This document shows, piece after piece, positions 20,981 through 28,536 of a stretch of 42,843 nt of DNA; the stretch's first letter is position 1; every line of letters begins with the position of its first letter. The DNA comes from Nocardiopsis salina YIM 90010. Its GTDB lineage: Bacteria > Actinomycetota > Actinomycetes > Streptosporangiales > Streptosporangiaceae. The notes beneath the pieces were generated by a model. The model was not told the DNA's origin and did not search any database. It saw nothing but the letters and a program-made list of their open reading frames with translations. The translations under genes were made by a program, and so were the position numbers. The DNA is taken from the NCBI RefSeq assembly GCF_000341025.1, contig NZ_ANBF01000076.1, positions 9,777-52,619 on the forward strand, read 5' to 3'.

Positions 20981-21037
20981 ATCGGTATCTCTGGACCGGT
21001 TCCGGTATGCGGACATCGCCCCCAGGTGTCAACCTGG
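20969..21037. promoter_or_regulatory. Three palindromes between the MFS and tetR genes
   Basis: TTGAC-CT-GTCAA (20969-20980) overlaps the MFS -35. ACCGG-TT-CCGGT (20995-21006) and CCAGGT-GTCA-ACCTGG (21022-21037) lie towards tetR. The first and third share the words AGGT/GTCAA and are the best candidates for binding by the divergently encoded TetR; the third is placed to autoregulate tetR. Confidence 0.5.
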
Positions 21038-21077
21038 AGTCCTGAAAGCCAGATCGCGGCCACCGAGGGGTGTGCAG

Positions 21078-21683
21078 ATGGATCGTCCGGACGAGACCGG
21101 GGGCGGCGCCGGACCCACCCGGGGCCGCGAGGCGACCCGTGCGCGGATCCTCGCCAGCGCCAAGGAGCTCTTCACCAACGAGGGGTACGGCTCGGTCTCC
21201 TCCCGGAAGATCGCAGCACACGCCGGCGTCAACGTCGCGCTCATCAACCGCTACTTCGGGGCCAAACGCGGACTGCTCACCGAACTCCTGCGCGAGGACG
21301 GCGTCTACCCGGGGCTCATCGTCGACGGGCCGCGCGACCAGCTCACCCGCCGGCTGGCCGAACACGCCGTCAGCCGCCTGCACGGGGAGGGCACCGCGCT
21401 GCAGCGGGCGCTCGACGACTCCGCCGGCGACCCCGACCTGCGCTCGGTCTACCAGGGGCGCATCACGTCCGCGATGATCGAACCGCTCGCCGCCTACCTG
21501 GGCGGGCCGGAGCAGCGTGCGCATGCCCTGCTCCTGGCCTCGGTCCTGCTGGGTGTCGCCCGCGTGCGCCTGGTCGAGGGCGCCGGGGCGCTGTGTGAGA
21601 TGGAGCGGGAGACCATCACCCGCCGGGTGCAGGACCTTCTGGAACTGTGCCTGAAGGACTTCGAGGACGGCGACGCGGCCTAG
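21078..21683 (+). CDS. TetR-family repressor, divergent from the MFS exporter
   Basis: 201 residues from ATG 21078 (GAGGGG 7-8 bases upstream; the GTG at 21072 would be too close). TetR HTH at about 22-65: RARILASAKELFTNEGYGSVSSRKIAAHAGVN followed by ALINRYFGAK, the recognition helix, split here by motif. The C-terminal ligand/dimer domain shows no recognisable subfamily. It probably represses the divergent exporter and itself through the palindromes in the shared 158-bp region. The ligand is unknown. Confidence 0.92.
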   Translation: MDRPDETGGGAGPTRGREATRARILASAKELFTNEGYGSVSSRKIAAHAGVNVALINRYFGAKRGLLTELLREDGVYPGLIVDGPRDQLTRRLAEHAVSRLHGEGTALQRALDDSAGDPDLRSVYQGRITSAMIEPLAAYLGGPEQRAHALLLASVLLGVARVRLVEGAGALCEMERETITRRVQDLLELCLKDFEDGDAA

Positions 21684-21710
21684 CCGGGGGGTGCGGCGCC
21701 GCCGCCGGAC

Positions 21711-22121
21711 TCATGCGGTGCCGTTGAGCGTGGTGACCACCGTGACGACCAGGCCGATCGTGGGGACGATCACTGCCCAGAACTGCATCGGGACGAAGAA
21801 GAACGTGTGCCGGTTGCGGTACACGACGGGTTCCCCGGTCTTGGGGTGGAACCCCTGCTCGGGCTTGTTGAGCTTGCGGCCGAGGAGGAAGATCGCGAGC
21901 GAGGAGAGCAGGGCACCGACGACGAAGCCGTAGGTGGAGGCCTCCGGCGGGAGGACCTCCTCCCCGACCGCTCCCGTGATACCGATGCCGAGAATCAGGA
22001 ACAGGGGGACGAGAATCCCCCAACCGGTCCAGATGATCATGGGTCGTGCCTCTTCTGCTGTGCTCGTCGTTACGGGGAACACTGCATCTGACACCTGGGG
22101 CGCCTGGTTGGTTTCGGACAT
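21711..22121 (-). CDS. Small integral membrane protein of unknown function
   Basis: 136 residues from ATG 22121 (AGGAA about 9 bases upstream; ATG at residue 28 is an alternative). Three membrane helices are visible: IIWTGWGILVPLFLILGIG, FVVGALLSSLAIFLLG and VPMQFWAVIVPTIGLVVTVV. Between the last two lies a cytoplasmic loop with HPKTGEPVVYRNRHTFFFVPM. No enzymatic motif is present. It is convergent with tetR (27-bp gap). AGGATT-N8-AATCCT (22126-22145) forms a small repeat just upstream of its start. Confidence 0.78.
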   Translation of the reverse strand: MSETNQAPQVSDAVFPVTTSTAEEARPMIIWTGWGILVPLFLILGIGITGAVGEEVLPPEASTYGFVVGALLSSLAIFLLGRKLNKPEQGFHPKTGEPVVYRNRHTFFFVPMQFWAVIVPTIGLVVTVVTTLNGTA

Positions 22122-22230
22122 GACAAGGATTCCTGGAGAAATCCTGGTGTGTCTGAAAAGCGGTAGGTCGCGTTGCCGTGGGAGTCCCGGGGCAGGGGCC
22201 ACGCAGCCCCGCGGGCGTTCGGTGCGACGC

Positions 22231-22317
22231 TCAGCCGTGGAGCTTGGCCGCGAAGCCGATCTCCACCAGGATGTTGGCCAGGTCGGAGCCCACAGCGGTG
22301 CGCACCCGCGGCGGTGA
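22231..22317 (-). pseudogene. Remnant of a RidA-family gene (C-terminal end only)
   Basis: Reading the minus strand up to the TGA at 22231-22233 gives RVRTAVGSDLANILVEIGFAA then KLHG. This fits the RidA/YjgF C-terminus (R-T-x-V ... L-V-E-I ... A), where the Arg binds the substrate carboxylate. No start or upstream RidA sequence (the GGQ-P-x-x core) precedes it; beyond about 22317 the reading becomes unrelated and meets the deacylase leader. RidA genes often neighbour D-aminoacylase genes, which supports a truncated remnant. The upper boundary is approximate. Confidence 0.45.
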
Positions 22318-22367
22318 CGTGCCCCGGCGACCGCAGTCCCCGGGTGCCGCACCCGAACGGAGGAACA

Positions 22368-23969
22368 GTGCAGCCCGAGACCGTGTTCACCGGCGGACTG
22401 GTCGTCGACGGTACCGGTGCACCAGCCCGCCACGCCGACCTCGTCCTGCGCGACGGGCGCATCGCCCACGTCGCAGCTCCGGGCCGGACCGAGACCTCGG
22501 GCCGTTCCGTCGTCGACGTCACCGGACTCGTCGTCGCGCCCGGCTTCATCGACATGCACGCCCATTCCGACCTCGCCGTTCTGGCCGACCCCGACCACAG
22601 TGCCAAGGTTGCGCAGGGGGTCACCCTGGAGGTCCTCGGTCAGGACGGGCTCGCGTACGCGCCGGTCACCGACGCGACCTCCGCCGAGCTCTTCGAGCGT
22701 CTCGCGGGGTGGAACGGCAGCCCCGACCTGGACCGCGACTGGCGGGGCATCGGCGAGTACCTCGACCGCATCGACGAGGGCGCAGCCGTCAACGCCGCCG
22801 TCCTCGTCCCGCACGGCAACGTGCGCGCGGCCGTGGTCGGCAACGAGGACCGCCCGCCCAACCGTCGCGAGCTCGACCGCATGCGCGACATGGTCTGCCG
22901 CGGCATGTCCGATGGTGCACACGGGCTCTCCAGCGGGCTCACCTACACACCCGGCATGTACGCGACCGACGACGAGATCGTCGCCCTCCTGGCGCCCGTG
23001 CGCGAGGCCGGCGGGTACTACTGCCCGCACCACCGCAACTACGGTTCCAGGGTCGTGGAGTCCTACCAGGAGTGCCTCGACGTGGCCCGAAACGCCCAGG
23101 TCCCCCTCCACCTGGCCCACTGCCACGTCAACTTCCGCCAGAACCGGGGGCGGGCCCCCGAGGTCCTCGACGCGGTCGACGAGGCCACCGTGCGCTACGG
23201 CCTCGACGTCACCCTCGACAGTTACCCGTACGGCCCCAGCGCCACCTATCTGGGTGCGCCGCTGCCGAGTTGGGCGCAGGCGGGCGGCACGGAGATGACC
23301 CTGGAACGCCTGCGCGACCCGGCCGTCCGCGCCCGCATCCTGCACGAGATCGAGGTCGAGGGTACCGACGGCAACCACGGGGTCCCCCTGGACTGGCGGA
23401 CCATCGTGGTCACCGGCGTCACTGACCCCGCGCTCTCCTGGACCGTGGGGTCCTCCATCGCCGACCTCACGCAGGGGGACGGTCGCAGCCCCGGGGAGCT
23501 CTACGCCGACCTGCTCGTGGCCGACCGTCTGCGCAGTGGGTGCCTGCTCGACGTCGGCAACGAGGAGAACATCCGCACCATCATGCAGCACGGGGCCCAC
23601 ACCGGCGGCAGTGACGGGATCCTCGTGGGAGCCCGCCCCCACCCGCGCGGCTGGGGCACCTTTCCCCGCTACCTCGGCCACTACGTGCGCGAGCTCGGGA
23701 TCCTCACGCTGGAGGAGTGCGTGCGCCACCTGACCTCGCGCCCCGCTGCCAGGCTCGGGCTCTCCGGCCGGGGCACGGTGCAGTCCGGGGCCATCGCCGA
23801 CCTCGTGGTCTTCGACCCCGACACCGTGGCCGCCCGCGCCACCTTCGCGGACCCGCGCCGCACGCCCGTGGGCATCGAACACGTGCTGATCGGCGGGGAG
23901 TTCACCCTGCGCGACGGACGGCGCACCGGCAGCCTCCCCGGCCGTTCGGTGCGCCGCAACGGCCCCTGA
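22368..23969 (+). CDS. N-acyl-D-amino-acid deacylase (D-aminoacylase)
   Basis: Amidohydrolase-superfamily zinc enzyme releasing D-amino acids from N-acyl-D-amino acids. GTG start behind GGAGG; 533 residues. Metal motif GFIDMHAHSD (H64, H66), the metal-bridging region near LEVLGQDG, LAHCHV (about 244), and SDGILVGARPHPRGWGTFPR near the C-terminus, the family's catalytic Asp region. A C-terminal beta-sandwich part carries GAIADLVVFDPDTV. It lies beside a RidA remnant on the opposite strand. Likely role: recycling D-amino acids from peptidoglycan or antibiotics. Confidence 0.93.
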   Translation: MQPETVFTGGLVVDGTGAPARHADLVLRDGRIAHVAAPGRTETSGRSVVDVTGLVVAPGFIDMHAHSDLAVLADPDHSAKVAQGVTLEVLGQDGLAYAPVTDATSAELFERLAGWNGSPDLDRDWRGIGEYLDRIDEGAAVNAAVLVPHGNVRAAVVGNEDRPPNRRELDRMRDMVCRGMSDGAHGLSSGLTYTPGMYATDDEIVALLAPVREAGGYYCPHHRNYGSRVVESYQECLDVARNAQVPLHLAHCHVNFRQNRGRAPEVLDAVDEATVRYGLDVTLDSYPYGPSATYLGAPLPSWAQAGGTEMTLERLRDPAVRARILHEIEVEGTDGNHGVPLDWRTIVVTGVTDPALSWTVGSSIADLTQGDGRSPGELYADLLVADRLRSGCLLDVGNEENIRTIMQHGAHTGGSDGILVGARPHPRGWGTFPRYLGHYVRELGILTLEECVRHLTSRPAARLGLSGRGTVQSGAIADLVVFDPDTVAARATFADPRRTPVGIEHVLIGGEFTLRDGRRTGSLPGRSVRRNGP

Positions 23970-24129
23970 CCGGGCGGATGCGTGAGGAACGGGGGAACCG
24001 AGGCGGGTACGACAACGGAGTCAACGGGGAAGAGGGGCCGGGGGAGGAGTGTCGGGTCGGGGAACCAGCACAGGCGTGGCCGACGGTGGCGCGGAGCCGG
24101 TCGGGACCGCCCCCGCGCCCGCAGCCCGA

Positions 24130-24444
24130 TCACCCGATGACGACCGCGCCGGCCAGGACCGGGTCCCCGAAGGTGACGGAGCCGTGGCCGGAGGCCATTG
24201 CCCGGCTGCCCTGGCAGCTCGTCCCGGCGAACAGCGCGAAACGCACCTTGCTGTCGCTGTCGATCGTCACGACGCCGCCCTGGCCGGTCTCGAGGGGGCG
24301 GCAACCGCCGTTCTCCACGAGCTGCTCGTGGCCGGACTCGAAGACGATGCGGACCGTCTCCTTGTCGTCCTTGTTCGACATCCCCGGGATCGCGCCGGCG
24401 ATGGTGGCGGACATGGTGGCGAGGTTCGCGGGGCGAATCGGCAC
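24130..24444 (-). CDS. Small protein with Cys pair and beta-strand C-terminal part, unknown
   Basis: 104 residues from GTG 24444, set by AGGGGA 5-8 bases upstream; an in-frame ATG at 24519 has no ribosome site. After a short N-terminus come VRIVFESGHEQLVENGGCRP, a Gly/Thr turn, and KVRFALFAGTSCQGSRAMA, then a small hydrophobic, Gly-rich end (FGDPVLAGAVVIG). The FAGTSCQG wording recalls the beta/gamma-crystallin or I36-inhibitor type repeats of small actinobacterial proteins, with one possible disulphide. No classical signal peptide is seen. Family assignment is not claimed. Confidence 0.55.
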   Translation of the reverse strand: MPIRPANLATMSATIAGAIPGMSNKDDKETVRIVFESGHEQLVENGGCRPLETGQGGVVTIDSDSKVRFALFAGTSCQGSRAMASGHGSVTFGDPVLAGAVVIG

Positions 24445-24531
24445 AGGGTTCCCCTTTTCTGCCGGGCCTTCCTGGCACGGAGGCCCCCGGCGCGCACGGA
24501 GTTGATTACTCTGTGTCATTTAGCTACAGGG

Positions 24532-24584
24532 GTTACCGGAAGAGGCGCAGCTCGGGCGGAGTGTCGGCCAATTTCTCCGGTAAC
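24532..24584. promoter_or_regulatory. Widely spaced perfect inverted repeat
   Basis: GTTACCGGA (24532-24540) and TCCGGTAAC (24576-24584) are exact inverse copies 44 bp apart centre to centre, about four helical turns. They lie in the divergent region before the small membrane protein/insertase pair. Possible paired half-sites or a looping operator; no regulator is proposed. Confidence 0.35.
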
Positions 24585-24659
24585 AGCCCGTTGGCAGGCC
24601 GGTCCGGGGCGCATAGAATCGAGCTCGCCAGGAACTGAACCTCTCGGAAGGAGGGGACC

Positions 24660-24959
24660 GTGTACCACGCGCTCCTCCTCGTGATGGAGTTCCTGACCCT
24701 GGGGACCCAGCCCTTCGACGCCGTCGTCGCACTCGCCCCCGGGGCCCTCGTCGTCGTCACGGCCGCCGCCACCGCTTTCCTCGCGCTGTACCTCGTCCGG
24801 CGCTTGGCGCCGTGGCCCACCGGTGAGGCAGCCGCGGACGCCGCCAGAGCGATGCGCCGCAGGTCCGAGCGCCTCCCGATCGTGACCTACCGCGCCCCCG
24901 ACACCGCGGGCAAGCCCCGTCCCCGGGCCCCCGGGCCGGCCCTTCCGGCCGCTCGCTGA
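24660..24959 (+). CDS. Small membrane protein paired with the insertase gene
   Basis: 99 residues from GTG 24660, preceded by GGAAGGAGGGGACC, an unusually strong ribosome site. One membrane helix (about 23-48, VVALAPGALVVVTAAATAFLALYLV) is followed by a basic Arg/Pro-rich cytoplasmic tail. In Streptomyces-type genomes a protein of this size and shape (DUF6412-like) precedes a short YidC-like gene, as here. Probable partner or regulator of the insertase; function not known. Confidence 0.72.
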   Translation: MYHALLLVMEFLTLGTQPFDAVVALAPGALVVVTAAATAFLALYLVRRLAPWPTGEAAADAARAMRRRSERLPIVTYRAPDTAGKPRPRAPGPALPAAR

Positions 24960-25114
24960 CCCTGCCAGTCTCCACCGTCCCTCGTTCTTTCCGTGCACAC
25001 GCTGTGCCTGCGTAGCCGTGCCCCGGCACTGCCGCGCGCCCGCGTGCCTCGCTCCGAGGGGCGGCGAGCGGCCTGACGTCCCGTCATGAACGCTTCGGAC
25101 GAAGGGCCTCACCC

Positions 25115-25831
25115 TTGTACAGTCTTGCTCCCTTCGCGGCCGCCATGGGCCTGGTCTCCTGCGCTCTTGCGGCGCTCACCGCACTGCTCACCCCCGCCGT
25201 CCCCGCTGCCGCTGCGGGGCTGTCCGTCGTCCTGCTGACCGTGGGTGTGCGCCTGCTCCTGGTTCCCGTGGGTGTCTTGCAGGTGCGCGCCGAGAAGGTC
25301 CGGGCGCGCATCGCTCCCGAGCTGGCGCGCATCGGGGCTCAGTACCGCGGCGACCCGCAGAAGATGGTCGCCGAACAGCGCCGGGTCCATGCCGAGGCGG
25401 GGTCCTCGCCGTTCGCCGGGTGCCTGCCCGCGCTGGTGCAGCTGCCGGTGGTCCTGGCCCTGTACGGCGTCTTCATCGGGGCGGCCGGGGACGACGAACC
25501 CCTGCTGTCCCACACCTTCGCCGGGGTCGAGCTCGGCGCGAGCCTCGTCCCGATCTCCCAGGGGCTCGCACCGGAACCGGTCTTCGCGGTGCTCATCGCC
25601 TTCATCGCCCTGGTCGCCTGGGCCCAGCGGCGTTACGTCGTGCTTCCCACGATGCGCGCCGTCACGGCGGTCGAGGGGCAGCCGCAGGTTCCGGGGCCCC
25701 TCACCTACATGCCCTACGCCACCGCTGTGATCGCCGCGTTCGTCCCGCTCGCGGCCGGGCTCTACCTGCTGGCGTCCACAGGGTGGGCGCTGGGGGAGCG
25801 GTTGGTGCTGCGCCGGGTGCTGCCCGACTGA
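25115..25831 (+). CDS. YidC/Oxa1-family membrane insertase (short type)
   Basis: Inserts and folds membrane proteins. 238 residues. The only start that keeps the N-terminal helix is TTG 25115, supported by GAAGGG 8 bases upstream. Helices with the conserved membrane Arg (VGVRLLLVPVG, R46), the charged hairpin (VRAEKVRARIAPELARIGAQY), and the diagnostic AGCLPALVQLPVVLALYGVF stretch. It lacks the long N-terminal and C-terminal parts of housekeeping YidC, so it is probably the secondary paralogue. It follows the 99-residue membrane protein by 155 bp and ends at a bidirectional terminator. Confidence 0.88.
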   Translation: MYSLAPFAAAMGLVSCALAALTALLTPAVPAAAAGLSVVLLTVGVRLLLVPVGVLQVRAEKVRARIAPELARIGAQYRGDPQKMVAEQRRVHAEAGSSPFAGCLPALVQLPVVLALYGVFIGAAGDDEPLLSHTFAGVELGASLVPISQGLAPEPVFAVLIAFIALVAWAQRRYVVLPTMRAVTAVEGQPQVPGPLTYMPYATAVIAAFVPLAAGLYLLASTGWALGERLVLRRVLPD

Positions 25832-25850
25832 CCGGGTCTGCAGGAACGAC

Positions 25851-25880
25851 GGTGCCCGGGGCCGCGCGGCCCCGGGCACC
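25851..25880. terminator. Bidirectional terminator between yidC-like and SOD-like genes
   Basis: GGTGCCCGGGGCC (25851-25863), loop GCGC, and a perfect 13-bp complement (25868-25880), between two convergent genes. Confidence 0.85.
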
Positions 25881-25915
25881 GGTCGAAACGTCGGCGGAAC
25901 ACTCCCGCCTGCGGA

Positions 25916-26530
25916 TCAGAATTCCACGGTCACGCAGCCCAGCCGGTCGCCGGCCTGCCCCGCCTCGCCGTGCTCGGTGGCGGTGTGCTCCTCGTGCAGA
26001 ACCAGCGACTGGGCCTCGCCGTCGCGGAACTCCCACGGGACGGTCGCCGACGCGTCGCCGTTGCCGCCGCCGTCGGTGGTGAAGTCCAGCCAGACCTCGT
26101 TGTCGGGGTTGGCGTACTCGGGGTCGACGGACGGGTTGTCCTCGTCGGCCTCCGGGTCGACCTCGTCCTGGTAGTGGGGGCCGGAGTCCTCGGGGTCTTC
26201 ACCGCAGGGATCGGTGTGCACGTGGGCGCCGAAGTCGCGGTCCGCCTCCAGGCCGGTGGCGGTGAGCTCGATCTGTGTGGCGTCCTCCTCGGCGCGCACC
26301 TGCACGTCGGCGGTGGCGCCCTCGGGCACGGCCGTCTCGTCGTAGGTGATCGCTCCGGCGCTCTCGCCGGGCGGAAGGAAGGTCGCGGCGGTCACGCTCG
26401 GCGAGCTCGTGGGCTCGGCGACCGATTCCTCCTCGCCGGCGGCACCGTCGGCGTCGGGGTCGCCCTCCGAGCACCCGGCGGCGAGCAGTGCGGTCAGGGC
26501 GAGGCCGGTGGCGACCTGGATCGTGCGCAT
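25916..26530 (-). CDS. Cu/Zn-superoxide-dismutase-like lipoprotein
   Basis: 204 residues from ATG 26530 (GGGAG upstream). Lipoprotein signal with lipobox LAAGC (C20), an acidic linker, then a SodC fold. Copper ligands are visible: H-V-H in FGAHVHTDPCG, the His of SGPHYQ, and the His in SLVLHEEHT; the disulphide Cys pair (DPCG, LGCVTVEF) and the Arg in GDRLGC are present. The zinc loop has no His at the usual positions (DEVDPEADEDNPSVDPEYANP), so it may be a copper-only enzyme or copper-binding protein on the outer face of the membrane. Confidence 0.85.
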   Translation of the reverse strand: MRTIQVATGLALTALLAAGCSEGDPDADGAAGEEESVAEPTSSPSVTAATFLPPGESAGAITYDETAVPEGATADVQVRAEEDATQIELTATGLEADRDFGAHVHTDPCGEDPEDSGPHYQDEVDPEADEDNPSVDPEYANPDNEVWLDFTTDGGGNGDASATVPWEFRDGEAQSLVLHEEHTATEHGEAGQAGDRLGCVTVEF

Positions 26531-26572
26531 GGCGGGACTCCCGGTGTCTTCTCGACGGCTGTCCGCGATGTT

Positions 26573-26602
26573 ACCCACAGTAGAAATCAGATAACTATGG
26601 GT
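26573..26602. promoter_or_regulatory. Inverted repeat upstream of the SOD-like gene
   Basis: ACCCACAGT (26573-26581) and ACTATGGGT (26594-26602) match at 8 of 9 positions with a 12-bp AT-rich spacer, 43 bp upstream of the start. An operator for a metal or redox regulator is possible; no known consensus fits. Confidence 0.35.
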
Positions 26603-26773
26603 GCGGAAGTTCTGTCTCAGAGGCTGCGAGGGAGAACTGTGTGCCCAATTCAGGCCCTCGGGTGCGACGTTCCGGATGCTATCGGTCGCACTCGGTGCGC
26701 CCCACGGGGGGCTGGTTGCGGTTCGGATTCGGGGTGCGGGCTCGGGTTTCGCTGCGCAAGCGGGGGTGAATTA

Positions 26774-26789
26774 TGTAACGGATGTCACA
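26774..26789. promoter_or_regulatory. CRP-like binding site before the DASS transporter
   Basis: TGTAA-CGGATG-TCACA matches the CRP/GlxR consensus TGTGA-N6-TCACA at 9 of 10 arm positions and is flanked by a matching A/T pair. It sits 16 bp before the GTG start, so it probably overlaps the transcription start, more typical of repression. Confidence 0.6.
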
Positions 26790-26805
26790 TTGAAAGGTGC
26801 GAAGC

Positions 26806-28410
26806 GTGAGTCAGCCATCGGATCCCCCGACGCCCGAGAACACCCACAACACCGCCGGAACCGGGGCCTCGTCCACCGCTGAACAACCCGAACGCAGCAC
26901 CATCGTGCGTCGCGTCATCGGTCTCTTCCTCGGCCCTCTGCTCGGCCTGGCCGCCTTCGTGGCGATGCCCGAGATCCCGCTGCCCATCGAGGACGACGAC
27001 GGTTCGATGGTGCCGAGCGACGAACTGTCGGCCAACGCAGCCTTCGTCGCCGCTGTCGCCGTCGTCATGGCCGTGTGGTGGATGACCGAGGCCCTGCCGC
27101 TGCCGGCCACCGCGCTCCTGCCGCTCGCGGTCTTCCCCATCGTCCTGGAGGACACCTCCATCGACGATGTCACCGCGCCCTATGCCAACGAGATCATCTT
27201 CCTGTTCATGGGCGGGTTCGTGATCGCGCTCGCGATGCAGCGATGGAACCTGCACAAACGGGTCGCGCTCGCCATCGTCGCGGCTGTGGGTACCGGGCCG
27301 GTCAGCATCATCGGCGGCTTCATGCTCGCCACCGGCTTCCTCACCATGTGGGTCTCCAACACCGCGACCGCCATGATGATGATGCCCATCGGCCTCGCCG
27401 TCATCGGCCTCGTCACCCAGCTCCGGGACGGCCGGACCGACACGAACTTCGCGACCGCCCTGATGCTGGGCATCGCCTACGCAGCCTCCATCGGCTCCGT
27501 CGCGACACTCATCGGGACCCCGCCCAACGCGTTCATGGCCGGTTACCTGTCGCAGGAACACGACATCAACCTCGGCTTCGGCCAATGGATGCTCGTGGGC
27601 GCCCCGATCGCCGCGGTCTTCCTCGTCATCTGCTGGATCGTGCTGACCAAGATCATCTACCGGCCCGCGACCAAGGACCTCGGGGAGGCCGGGTCCCACA
27701 TCCGGCAGGAACTGCGCGACCTCGGCCCGATGTCGCGCGGGGAGTGGACCGTGCTCGCCGTGTTCGTGTGCACCGCCCTGGCCTGGATCTTCATCCCGCT
27801 CCTGGCCGAGACCGAAGGCATCGGCGGTGCCCTGCCCTGGCTCGCCAACTTCACCGACGGCGGGATCGCGATCGCCGCGGCCGTCATCCTGTTCATCCTC
27901 CCCGTCGACGGCCGCCGCGGCGTGCGCGCCATCGACTGGGAGCAGGCCGTCAAGCTCCCGTGGGGTGTGCTGTTGCTCTTCGGCGGTGGACTGAGCCTGT
28001 CCGCGCAGTTCGGCTCCAGCGGTCTGAGTCTCTGGGTGGGTGAGCGGGTCGAGGGCCTGGGCAATGTTCCCGGGTGGGTGTTCATCCTGCTCGTCACCGT
28101 GATCGTGCTGGTTCTGACCGAGCTGACCAGCAACACCGCCACGGCGTCGATCTTCGTCCCGGTCATGGCCGGTGTCGCCATCGGTCTCGGCCTGCCGGTA
28201 CTGACGCTGGTCGTGCCCGCCGCGCTCGCCGCGAGCCTGGCGTTCATGCTGCCGGTCGCCACTCCGCCGAACGCCATCGTGTTCGGCACCGGCTACATCC
28301 GCATCGGGCAGATGATCAAGGCCGGGCTGGTGCTCAACGTCTGCTCCCTGTTGCTGATCCTGGCAACCATGTACACGACCATGTCCTGGGTCTTCGGTTT
28401 CGCCCTCTGA
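26806..28410 (+). CDS. DASS/SLC13-family sodium:dicarboxylate transporter
   Basis: Imports dicarboxylates (succinate, malate, fumarate) or related anions with sodium. Start GTG 26806, with AAAGG 8 bases upstream. 534 residues, about 11-12 helices. The two family SNT-type hairpin motifs are present: TMWVSNTATAMMMMP (about 186-200) and TELTSNTATASIFVP (about 438-452), plus TLIGTPPNAF and PVATPPNAIVFG. A 50-residue disordered acidic N-terminus is unusual but follows the local style. A CRP-like site lies just upstream and a strong terminator downstream. Confidence 0.93.
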   Translation: MSQPSDPPTPENTHNTAGTGASSTAEQPERSTIVRRVIGLFLGPLLGLAAFVAMPEIPLPIEDDDGSMVPSDELSANAAFVAAVAVVMAVWWMTEALPLPATALLPLAVFPIVLEDTSIDDVTAPYANEIIFLFMGGFVIALAMQRWNLHKRVALAIVAAVGTGPVSIIGGFMLATGFLTMWVSNTATAMMMMPIGLAVIGLVTQLRDGRTDTNFATALMLGIAYAASIGSVATLIGTPPNAFMAGYLSQEHDINLGFGQWMLVGAPIAAVFLVICWIVLTKIIYRPATKDLGEAGSHIRQELRDLGPMSRGEWTVLAVFVCTALAWIFIPLLAETEGIGGALPWLANFTDGGIAIAAAVILFILPVDGRRGVRAIDWEQAVKLPWGVLLLFGGGLSLSAQFGSSGLSLWVGERVEGLGNVPGWVFILLVTVIVLVLTELTSNTATASIFVPVMAGVAIGLGLPVLTLVVPAALAASLAFMLPVATPPNAIVFGTGYIRIGQMIKAGLVLNVCSLLLILATMYTTMSWVFGFAL

Positions 28411-28419
28411 ACCCGCCGC

Positions 28420-28449
28420 GGTTCCCTGCCCGTGCGCGGGCGGGGAACC
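28420..28449 (+). terminator. Terminator after the DASS transporter
   Basis: GGTTCCCTGCCCG (28420-28432), loop TGCG, CGGGCGGGGAACC (28437-28449): a 13-bp stem with one wobble pair, 9 bp past the stop. Confidence 0.8.
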
Positions 28450-28536
28450 GTTGCCCGCCCCCACGGGCCGGAACGGTGCGGCGGTGGCGATCCGGCAGAC
28501 TGGACCGCGGCCCACGACCCACGTTGAACAGGCGAC

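Noticed and set aside
21711-23882. 723-codon minus-strand frame
   Set aside because: Only its last 136 codons (from ATG 22121) look real; the rest is antisense to the deacylase.
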